This document shows positions 8,240-15,801 of a stretch of DNA of 18,273 nucleotides, in pieces. The position numbers were made by a program, and so were the translations under genes. This stretch comes from Tritrichomonas foetus (Eukaryota; Parabasalia; Tritrichomonadida; Tritrichomonadidae): assembly GCA_001839685.1 (NCBI GenBank), contig MLAK01001281.1, forward strand, positions 8,016 through 26,288, written 5' to 3'. Numbering within the stretch: the stretch's first letter is position 1; each line of letters opens with the position of its first letter. The notes under the pieces were generated by a model. That model was given only the letters and a program-made list of their open reading frames with translations, had not been told where the DNA came from and searched no databases.

Positions 8240-9601
8240 ATGACTCAAGAAGAAGAAATTATCGACGTAAATTTAAAAATAATCGGAAATGCAGAAGCTG
8301 TCACATTGCCGCTTCCCAAAGACATAACGATAGAATCGATTAAAGTTCTTGCGACAGATTATTGCGATCTTGAACCAGAAAAAATGCGATTAATTTTGAC
8401 TGGTCGAGCAATGAGAGAAGGAACCACACTCAAAGATTACAACATTCGCAGTGGATCCACAATTCACGTGGTGCAAGAAAGGTCAAGACCTCCCCCGCCA
8501 AATGCTGCTCCAATTGAGCAGCCATCCAACACGACTGCTCAACCAACATCTCACGCACAATCTCTCGAACAAAATACTCAAGCTCACATTCAAACAAACA
8601 ACGCAGCCCATGTTGATGCCAGCCCAACTAATATTAATCAGAATATCGAATCACAAAACTCAATCAACGAAAATAACCAACAACCGCAAACACAGCCGCA
8701 ATCGCAATCGCAGCCACAGCCACAAGGTGATTCCCAAAATGAATCCTCATCAAACCACCTTTCAAATGATGGACCAAATATCAATTCAAATTCACATAGT
8801 TTTAATATTGATGACAACAGAAACCTCAAAGAAGTTCGAACTGCAATTTCTCGTTGCCAAAGACTACTTGCCGATATTGCGCTTGATGCTGCAAATCTAC
8901 AGAATAACATTTGTCAAACAGACGCGGCTCTATCAAATCGTTATCTTGCATCACTATGTGGGCGTTTTGAAACGAGTGGGGCGGAGCTCACTGAACTTAG
9001 CTCCAAAATTGCCTGTTATAGGGCTTCTGCTTCTGAAGATGGCTCAATCACTTTCAATCAAATTCAACAAATTGAACAAACCCAATCAGCAGAATTCCAA
9101 CGAAGTTTCAACATAGGCTTCAACAATGTCATCAACTCATTCTTCCCTCAACAGCAACAAGAAATTAACCTTGGTTCTCAACAACAACCATCAAATCCTT
9201 CACAATCACAACATGATGAACAAGCGGGATTTGAAGATAATAATAATAGTGTTGAAATTGAAACAATTGTCGAAGTTACTGCAGATGTTGAAGAAGATGG
9301 AACTGTAAACCATGCTGAAGTACAAGTCTCCTCTCCAACAATTTCAATTTCATCTCCAGATCCATCTCCAAATACAGCTGTCCAAGAAGAAGCATCAACA
9401 TCAAATAATCCTACAAATTCAAATACAAATTCAGCTGCTGAAGTTGATACGGCAGAACATGTTGAAGATGAAGGCCTTTCACGGGTTTTACTTACACCAG
9501 AAGAAATTGAAATCGTTAGGGCTGATGCAGCGGCAATTCGGACTAATTTAGATCCACCTCCTCTCACCATGGATTACCTTCTGGGCAACCTTGATTTCTG
9601 A
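8240..9601 (+). CDS. BAG6/Scythe-like protein with N-terminal ubiquitin-like domain
   Basis: BAG6 proteins hold hydrophobic clients for tail-anchored protein insertion and for proteasomal disposal. Residues about 8-80 form a ubiquitin-like domain (RLILTGRAMREGTTL at 50-64, then YNIRSGSTIHVVQE), followed at once by a proline run (RPPPP), as BAG6 follows its own UBL with Pro-rich sequence. Residues about 85-190 are Gln/Asn/Ser/Pro-rich and disordered. A helical block occupies about 195-305, possibly the mid-protein BAG6 domain, and is followed by another disordered acidic Ser/Asn stretch. The last 35 residues (about 419-453, ending PPPLTMDYLLGNLDF) resemble a conserved segment near the animal BAG6 C-terminus that contains PPLSDAYLSG. 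The protein stops there, so the BAG domain and nuclear localisation region of animal BAG6 are absent, and at 453 residues it is under half the human length. A generic ubiquilin or HERP-type UBL protein is the alternative, but it would not explain the C-terminal motif. The UBL is firm; the BAG6 orthology is inferred. Confidence 0.75.
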   Translation: MTQEEEIIDVNLKIIGNAEAVTLPLPKDITIESIKVLATDYCDLEPEKMRLILTGRAMREGTTLKDYNIRSGSTIHVVQERSRPPPPNAAPIEQPSNTTAQPTSHAQSLEQNTQAHIQTNNAAHVDASPTNINQNIESQNSINENNQQPQTQPQSQSQPQPQGDSQNESSSNHLSNDGPNINSNSHSFNIDDNRNLKEVRTAISRCQRLLADIALDAANLQNNICQTDAALSNRYLASLCGRFETSGAELTELSSKIACYRASASEDGSITFNQIQQIEQTQSAEFQRSFNIGFNNVINSFFPQQQQEINLGSQQQPSNPSQSQHDEQAGFEDNNNSVEIETIVEVTADVEEDGTVNHAEVQVSSPTISISSPDPSPNTAVQEEASTSNNPTNSNTNSAAEVDTAEHVEDEGLSRVLLTPEEIEIVRADAAAIRTNLDPPPLTMDYLLGNLDF

Positions 9602-10302
9602 ATTCAAAATAGATTCATTTTTTGTTCATTTTTTTATTTTTTTTTAAACATAATAAATATTTATAATACAATTGTAGATATACCTCTGTCAAATTCCTTT
9701 CTTGGCCGGCTTTCATTTTATTTTTTTCGACTTAAATTAATGATTTGCTCCAGCTAGATGAGTATTGATAGAAATTCATAAAATATTGTTGTGAAGTTTA
9801 CATTCAAAAAATTAATTTTCGTCATGCTTTTTTCCATTTTGTCAATAAAAACATTTCTTTATGATTGCTTCATTTATTAAATAATTACTATAAGATCAAA
9901 GTCAGATTGAAGAGAACTTGACTTTTTCCTGTTGAGAATATATTAAAATTCAACTAATGAACAAATTTTTTTAGAATCCTTAAACGTTTTAAGAAATGAA
10001 TTAACATAAAAATTATCAAAATGTAAGTTATGAATAGACCAGTAATTGTGATTTGGGAAAAGAATCATTCAACGATGATTATTTAAGGTTATGAAAAAGT
10101 TATTCATTAATAGAAAGTGACTTTTTAAAAAGTTGACGTATGATTATTTTTAAAATGTCAGAAAATCTATGAATTTTCAATGACATAATTGAAATTTAAT
10201 ACATATGATGAATTCAATTAGATTTGATTGAATTGAAAAAATTGAGTTATGTCGGTTTAAAATTTAGCAGCCAACACAAAAAATTCTCAAGCCAAGCAGA
10301 AG
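9602..10302. other. AT-rich intergenic region before the DCX-NTPase gene
   Basis: No gene or RNA is recognised in 701 nt. Features seen are an isolated GC-rich spot GCCGGC at 9705-9710 in otherwise very AT-rich DNA, AATAAA words shortly after the BAG6-like stop, and the second copy of the shared 15-mer. No TCAYW initiator match is found in the last 40 nt before the ATG at 10303; the nearest TCA is TCAAG around 10288. Confidence 0.5.
10205..10219 (+). repeat. 15-mer ATGATGAATTCAATT, copy 2 of 2
   Basis: Identical to 5623-5637 and starting 98 nt before the ATG at 10303. The following bases differ between the copies, although both continue with GAAT/GATT-type words. Confidence 0.35.
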
Positions 10303-12864
10303 ATGAAAGGAAACAAAGGTTCGTCAGTAAGTATTCCATTTTTATTCATCAGTGAAAGTGGAAAACTAGACGAAAAGCCCCGAAAGATTATTTTCCCGTC
10401 TAATATTTCCTCACTTTTTAAATCCGTCAACAATTTATATAAAAACAAGTTTGAAGTGAAGTCGATTTATACGTCAGATGGAAAATTAGTACGAAAACTC
10501 GAAGATATTGCGCCAGGTGCCATTTTGATTGTATCAAAAAATTTCGCACCAGAAATGGAAGATGAGGATCTTCCTTACGACGATCAAATTGTTTCATTGA
10601 AATCACCAGCTCAAAGCAGCACATCAAAGAACGACAAAAACAAAAAGTCTAACCAGAATGATAAATCAACTCATCGTCTTGGTGAAAGAAGGACCAAATA
10701 TAATCAACTATTTGGACTTACTAATAAGAAAAACAATCAATCAAAGTTCAGACAACTTCCTCTCAATCCTCAACAAAACCGTCCCTTAAACAACCAAGAG
10801 AATCTTGATTCGAATGCAACTGATGACCAAGAAAAGAAAAATGATCAGAAAAATGCTCAAAAAATGAATGACAAGAATGACAACTTAGATAAATTAAATG
10901 CGAATGACAAGAAAGGAGAAAATGGTGTTTTCAATTCTAAGGATAATTTTTATGGAAATGCTGCTAAATACAGTCAGAAGGGATCCAATGATAAGAATGA
11001 TAAGCAAATGAACAAAGACAATCAGGGTCAAACAAATAAACAAAAAGGAAAGTTATATCAAAGTTCATCCAATCAAAATATGAGTGACAATAATAAAAAC
11101 GTTAAATCTAATAATAATAATTATAATAGTAATAAAGGATTAGAATCTAATAAAAATAAAGGTAAGGATAATGAAGATAAAAATGCCAAAAATAAAAATC
11201 TCAAAAATAGAAATTACAAACAACCAGTTGATCAAGTTCCTGCAGATTTGTTTACAGCAATTGAAGATGATTTGGAAAATGATTATTCAGATGAATCTGA
11301 AATAGTGACTAAAAAGAAACCATCAAGAAGAGAAGTCAGAAAGAAGAAAGAGCAAACGAAGTACTATAATGATGAAGATGACTTTGAATATGATGAAAAT
11401 GATAATGCTCAAAAAACTGAAGAAGAAGAAGAAGAAGAAGAAGAAGAAGAAGATGCTGATGAAAATGATGATTCTTCACTTCGATTAATAGCTACAGAAT
11501 TGCTTAATGAAGAATCATTTGCTGATCATATTACAGGATCTCTTGAGTTTTTCAATCACTCGGCTGTTACATTCCTTACAGTTGGACAAACATTTGAGGA
11601 TGCACAGAGAAATTATTGGTTTATCCGCTGCCACAAATATTTGGAAGCTCAAAACATTGGAAATCATGGAAATTATATGTTTGCCTATAATGATATGACA
11701 GCTTTTGTGAAAAATGTAATTGCTAAGCACAGGTTTATAGAATCATCAGCAGTCTCAACACTCAAAACTCGTATTGCAATTTGTGGTCCACACAGATCCG
11801 GAAAATCTACACTTCTTTCCATGTTTGCTGATCAAATACTAATTGAAATGGCTGTAACTGGTAATTGGAAGAATACTGCATTCTTTTTCTGGAATATGTT
11901 TGAGGCTTGTCCTCTTTTCTCTGATTTCAAATTGCTGTATTTGTATGTAATTGAATTTTGCATTCGTTCAATGACAATACAAAGGCCAGAATTAGGTCCT
12001 CATTACGAATTATTGGTCAAATATTTTAGTAGTATTTTTGATTATCGAAATACACCAAAATTGAAGAAGAACTTTTCTAAACAACCCCAATTCCAAAAGT
12101 TTTCCCAAAGTTGCGAAGCCATTGCTCAACTCTTTATTTCATTATGGAATAATTCAGAAACGCATATTCCATTTTTAACTATGATATTCCAGCTTCCATG
12201 CTTAATTGCATCTGCTGCTGGATTTTCGAATGTTTTTATGTTCATTGATAATATTGAATATTCAAATGTATTTGTCTATGATGATATTCAAGATATTCAA
12301 CAAATACAAATTCATGATGTAGTTAATATATTACTGGAGAGGACAAATTATATCATATCCTGTGAAGATCAAGAAGAAATGTTCCAAACTTTGGATGAAA
12401 AAACAGAAATCATTAGCACATCTCAATTACAAGCTCAGACTGGATACACTGATTCCCAATTTATTGTGAATTTCACCATTGGTGAAGATTTGCGTCCACG
12501 TCAAGCAGAATTTGAACGTGTTACACTCACATCATCCTATTGTGGTGAAATTCCAGCATTTGTAAGTCTCTGGGAAACCATTAATTCACTCGCTGATGAT
12601 ATTTCAAATTTAGAAAAAGAAATGGAATCAAACAAGCCTTCTAATGAAAATAATGATACTGATGAGTTGTTAAATGAAGAAGAATTAGAAGCCAAGGCAG
12701 AAGCTGAAGCAGCGGCAGAAGATAAATATTATAAACAGAAAGAAGAAAAAGAAGAAATGGAGGAGGCCTTAAATTCTCTTATTCAGAATTTTGTCAATAA
12801 TCTAGTATTTACCCACGATGGTGAAAAATTAAAAGTTGTTTCTGTTCGTCGTTCTAATAAATAA
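10303..12864 (+). CDS. Doublecortin-like domain fused to divergent P-loop NTPase
   Basis: Function is not established. Residues about 11-85 look like a doublecortin (DCX) beta-grasp domain. A KIIFPSN strand and a helix are followed by SIYTSDGKLVRKLEDIAPGA (54-73) and a final strand ILIVSK, close to the DCX pattern of aromatic-T-x-D-G-x-x-V-x-x-L-x-D-L. DCX domains usually bind microtubules. Residues about 95-390 are a low-complexity Asn/Lys/Asp/Gln-rich linker ending in an 11-residue Glu run. The second half (about 400-745) is a globular NTPase with Walker A GPHRSGKST (495-503) and a probable Walker B FMFIDN (645-650). A polar segment near NYIISCED (about 682) could act as a sensor. Asn rather than Asp or Glu follows the Walker B Asp, so a STAND or AAA assignment stays uncertain and ATPase activity is unproven. 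The C-terminus (about 765-825) is acidic and likely coiled-coil. The DCX call is moderate, the P-loop call good. Confidence 0.75.
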   Translation: MKGNKGSSVSIPFLFISESGKLDEKPRKIIFPSNISSLFKSVNNLYKNKFEVKSIYTSDGKLVRKLEDIAPGAILIVSKNFAPEMEDEDLPYDDQIVSLKSPAQSSTSKNDKNKKSNQNDKSTHRLGERRTKYNQLFGLTNKKNNQSKFRQLPLNPQQNRPLNNQENLDSNATDDQEKKNDQKNAQKMNDKNDNLDKLNANDKKGENGVFNSKDNFYGNAAKYSQKGSNDKNDKQMNKDNQGQTNKQKGKLYQSSSNQNMSDNNKNVKSNNNNYNSNKGLESNKNKGKDNEDKNAKNKNLKNRNYKQPVDQVPADLFTAIEDDLENDYSDESEIVTKKKPSRREVRKKKEQTKYYNDEDDFEYDENDNAQKTEEEEEEEEEEEDADENDDSSLRLIATELLNEESFADHITGSLEFFNHSAVTFLTVGQTFEDAQRNYWFIRCHKYLEAQNIGNHGNYMFAYNDMTAFVKNVIAKHRFIESSAVSTLKTRIAICGPHRSGKSTLLSMFADQILIEMAVTGNWKNTAFFFWNMFEACPLFSDFKLLYLYVIEFCIRSMTIQRPELGPHYELLVKYFSSIFDYRNTPKLKKNFSKQPQFQKFSQSCEAIAQLFISLWNNSETHIPFLTMIFQLPCLIASAAGFSNVFMFIDNIEYSNVFVYDDIQDIQQIQIHDVVNILLERTNYIISCEDQEEMFQTLDEKTEIISTSQLQAQTGYTDSQFIVNFTIGEDLRPRQAEFERVTLTSSYCGEIPAFVSLWETINSLADDISNLEKEMESNKPSNENNDTDELLNEEELEAKAEAEAAAEDKYYKQKEEKEEMEEALNSLIQNFVNNLVFTHDGEKLKVVSVRRSNK
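11419..11451 (+). repeat. (GAA)11 trinucleotide repeat encoding poly-Glu
   Basis: Eleven uninterrupted GAA codons encode Glu 373-383 in the linker of the DCX-NTPase protein. A pure codon run is prone to length change by replication slippage and would be a useful polymorphic marker between isolates. Confidence 0.9.
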
Positions 12865-13105
12865 AATTATAAATTATTCGAGAAATTATATAAATATATT
12901 TATTTCAATTTTATACTTCAGATTTTTCGTTAATATCATCAAGAAAGCATACTTTATTTCTCATCTTTTTTATCTTCATATTCATAATTCATTTTTATTT
13001 ATTATAATATTTTATATATAAGCTGATAATAACCATATGATAGCAAGATAAAAAATTGATAAAAATCCGATTTACTAAAAATATATATATATTCAAAGAT
13101 GAATA
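12865..13105. other. Convergent 3'-3' spacer
   Basis: A 241-nt, extremely AT-rich spacer between the stop of the forward DCX-NTPase gene and the stop of the reverse AGC kinase gene, with a short (AT)n run near 13081-13092. The forward gene ends in AATAAATAAAA, which overlaps the UAAA-type signal described for trichomonad 3' ends. No gene is seen. Confidence 0.55.
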
Positions 13106-14725
13106 TTAAATCAGAATACTTGGAACCATTTCTGCAGAAATATCACAGCAATCTGTTCGATTTTCACAATCATAAGAAAACCCTTTGATATGCATTGTAT
13201 CATTTATTACTGATCCTTCACTATCCATTTTTTGATCATCAATTGAGTTGACTAATGAATCAGTCAAAATTGAATCTCTTGCATCCCATGGAATGTATTG
13301 CATTTCATATTCTCTTCGGGCAACTTTTTTCCAATCGATTCCTTCAAAGAATTTGTGACTTAACATTTTTGTATAATTTAGACGCAATTCTGGTTGTTTT
13401 TGAAGTAATCCATTTAGAAAACTTTTCGTGCTTTCGTCGAGACTTCTTGGTAATCGATATTGGCCCTTTTCAATCATTTCATAAAGTTTTACTAAGTTTG
13501 GATTTCTGAATGGTAGATATCCGCAAATTAAACGAAATGCAATCACACCCAAAGCCCACCAGTCAACAGCATAGCTATATGATTTACCAGTTACCATTTC
13601 TGGTGCTAAATATTCATGTGTTCCACATAATGAAGAAGTGGATTGATCATTTGTAAAAACTAAATCTTTTGATAATCCGAAATCTGTAAGTTTTAAATGA
13701 CCGTCAAGATCAAGTAATATGTTTGATGGTTTCAAATCACGAAAAACAAGACCCATTTTATGTAAATAATGTAATGCAATAATTAACTCGGCAAGATATA
13801 TCTTAATTTGATCTAAATTAAAAACCACATCTTTATCTAAGAGCTGTTGCAAATCTCCACCAGCGACATATTCCATTACTAATACGATATATTTGTTTGT
13901 TTGAAACGCAGCATATAATTTTGGAATGAATGGATTATTTGATCTAATTAATATATTTCTTTCAGCCATAACTCTATTAAGCATTGGATTTTCAAATATT
14001 TTTGTTTTCGGAATTCTTTTCATTGCATAAAATTCGAATTTTCCAGAATTGTCGACAAGATGGGATTCATCAGCACTTTCTGAATCTTTGAAACTAAATT
14101 CATTATCAGCATCATAACTTGCTGCCTCAAAAAAGTGAGAATTACAAAATTGGTTGAATTGAATATTTTTTGTGAAATCACAACTTTTTGTGAATTCACT
14201 TTGTATATTCACTTCACTAAATTTTGAATCAGAAACTCCACTGAAATCTTTCGAAAACACTTTTTGTGAGCCTGATTGAGAGCTATGCGGGAGTTTATTG
14301 CTAGTAGAATGCTTATCCGTTAAATTTTTACTTCCCTTTTCAGCTTCCCTCGCAACGAGCGAAACCTCACCGAAATATCCGCATCCTAGCCTTTTGACGT
14401 ATCGAAATTCTGAGACTGCCTTCCACTTTTTGTTATGCGAAATCTTTCGAAAAGCCGAGAGGCAGGCCTGAAGAGCCTGCTCACATGAAAATCGAAATCT
14501 TAACGGTCGCGCGTTTTCCGGAAGAACGTCGAGCTCGAGGGCCGAATCAGGAACACGAACGGCGTCTACAATTTGATCGAGCGGCATTGAAACTTCGACT
14601 GACTCATTTGTCTCATCATGCGCTATTTTGAGGACCCCTTCTTTGATACAGCAGAAGCGACGAGAATTATTGACGCACATCCATCCATCGATGAGTGGAA
14701 GTGATGAAGTTGACCGGATCGCCAT
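13106..14725 (-). CDS. PH-domain AGC-family Ser/Thr protein kinase (Akt-like layout)
   Basis: This is a predicted lipid-responsive cytosolic kinase. Residues about 8-97 resemble a PH domain: DGWM and FCCIKEGVLKI strands, a basic RPLRFRFSC strand, and a C-terminal helix around EQALQACLSAFRKI. The kinase domain begins near 107 with the glycine loop GCGYFG (114-119). Catalytic lysine is K236 (YAMKRI), helix C glutamate E255, catalytic loop FRDLKPSN (328-335; D330) and DFG 348-350. The activation segment LCGTHEYLAPE (366-376) has S365 at the PDK1-site position. A C-terminal IKGFSY (513-518) resembles an AGC hydrophobic motif with S517 as phosphoacceptor. Residues about 130-226 are a Ser/Phe/Asn-rich insert between beta 2 and beta 3, a place where most AGC kinases have a few residues. 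All catalytic residues are present, so it should be active. The start at 14725 leaves 7 residues before the PH fold and has a nearby initiator candidate. Confidence 0.92.
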   Translation of the reverse strand: MAIRSTSSLPLIDGWMCVNNSRRFCCIKEGVLKIAHDETNESVEVSMPLDQIVDAVRVPDSALELDVLPENARPLRFRFSCEQALQACLSAFRKISHNKKWKAVSEFRYVKRLGCGYFGEVSLVAREAEKGSKNLTDKHSTSNKLPHSSQSGSQKVFSKDFSGVSDSKFSEVNIQSEFTKSCDFTKNIQFNQFCNSHFFEAASYDADNEFSFKDSESADESHLVDNSGKFEFYAMKRIPKTKIFENPMLNRVMAERNILIRSNNPFIPKLYAAFQTNKYIVLVMEYVAGGDLQQLLDKDVVFNLDQIKIYLAELIIALHYLHKMGLVFRDLKPSNILLDLDGHLKLTDFGLSKDLVFTNDQSTSSLCGTHEYLAPEMVTGKSYSYAVDWWALGVIAFRLICGYLPFRNPNLVKLYEMIEKGQYRLPRSLDESTKSFLNGLLQKQPELRLNYTKMLSHKFFEGIDWKKVARREYEMQYIPWDARDSILTDSLVNSIDDQKMDSEGSVINDTMHIKGFSYDCENRTDCCDISAEMVPSILI

Positions 14726-14733
14726 TTTTTTTT

Positions 14734-14738
14734 AATGA
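14734..14738 (-). promoter_or_regulatory. Candidate initiator (TCATT) for the AGC kinase gene
   Basis: On the reverse strand TCATT is followed by an A run and the ATG, with +1 A 11 nt before the start codon. This fits the trichomonad initiator consensus TCA(+1)Y(T/A) and its usual short leader, and it supports the start at 14725. The match alone is short. Confidence 0.45.
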
Positions 14739-14829
14739 CGAATTCATTTCACAAATTTTTGAAAACTATGTAAAAAATTCAATAGTGTAAAATTTTAACC
14801 ATAAATCAAATTATCTGTATTCTTATTGA

Positions 14830-14851
14830 AAATTGAATGTAAATTCAATTT
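14830..14851. repeat. Inverted repeat with 9-bp arms around GTAA
   Basis: AAATTGAAT at 14830-14838 pairs with ATTCAATTT at 14843-14851 across the 4-nt loop GTAA. The inner 18 nt recur with two changes at 15291-15308 (ATTGAATGTACACTCAAT). The repeat lies about 105 nt upstream of the AGC kinase ATG. Confidence 0.45.
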
Positions 14852-15801
14852 ATATTCTTTGGTTGATCTTTTTGAACTTAATCCTTTTTCATCGATTTAT
14901 GATCTTATGATCAACTAAAATATTAGCAAACTCAAATAATTCAATTTGATGGACTGATGAGCTGAATTAATAAATAAATCTGATAAAAGTCTAATCATTA
15001 GACGATTCTCACTTTTTGAGAAAATCAAAAATAAATTGAAAGAGCTATTTTTCCCAGAATCTATCTTTCTTCAGTATGGTGCATAAATATATTTATCTAA
15101 GAAGAAAATCATTTTGGGTTTTCCAATCTTAAGATTGAATTCTATCAATTTTGAATGTGGCACATCGTTTCATTGAAAAGTTCTCAATACTTAATAGATT
15201 ATTCTCTTTCCTATTTCTTCGAAATTTGATTATTTTCTAATGACCAAAAGAGAGGTATAATCTCGTTGTTATGACAAAAACAATGATAAAATTGAATGTA
15301 CACTCAATGTTAAATAAATTCAATAATATGTGTGTTCTATTCAAAAAACCATTTTTTCGTGAAATATGAGCTTTCTCTCAAGAAAATAATACGATCAATG
15401 TTTTTTTCGAAGATATGATGCCTATAATAACCGATAAACACTTGGACAACGATTATAATTTGGATATTCTGGTGTAACATAATTTTGTGTTATCTTCACT
15501 TTTTCAAAATTTTCACCTTTTATCAGAATCATTTGAATAGATAAAATCGGTTGTATTCGTTTTCCAAATATAATTTCAACGATAGAAAAATTATTTGCCA
15601 CAAAAAAATGAAATGAAATGAAATAGTGAAATGACCATCATTGTCTTTTTTTTCTAAAAATTATCACGTTTTTAACTCAAATTTTTGGTGAATAACCCAA
15701 TGAGGGAAAAAATCTGATAGAGATAAAAGAAAAGAATGGATAATCTTATTGACGCAATTTTTACCTAAAACAAACAATTTTCTGGGATTTTTAAATCCAA
15801 G

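Larger units (their letters stand above)
14726..15801. other. Long intergenic region between the two kinase genes
   Basis: These 1076 nt have no confident gene. They contain several inverted repeats: 14830-14851, 15124-15137 (CAATCTTAAGATTG, a perfect 14-bp palindrome) and 15291-15308. A short TGAAA tandem run lies at about 15608-15625. A reverse-strand stop-to-stop open stretch of 71 codons runs over 15637-15422 and has a composition that looks mildly protein-like. See findings. Confidence 0.5.

Noticed and set aside
8451..9116. 221-codon alternative forward frame in the BAG6-like gene
   Set aside because: Its composition is the shifted reading of Gln/Asn/Ser-rich codons; the real frame has the UBL domain and C-terminal motif.
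9178..9570. 130-codon reverse frame opposite the BAG6-like gene
   Set aside because: Ser/Thr/Val-rich antisense image of acidic low-complexity sequence; no initiator and no domain.
555..14738. TCAYW initiator as a general proof of start sites
   Set aside because: Only three of seven genes have a strict match within about 40 nt, not far above what AT-rich sequence would give by chance, so initiators are reported individually with low confidence.
15608..15625. TGAAA tandem run
   Set aside because: Too short (about three to four units) to count as a meaningful repeat; probably slippage in AT-rich DNA.
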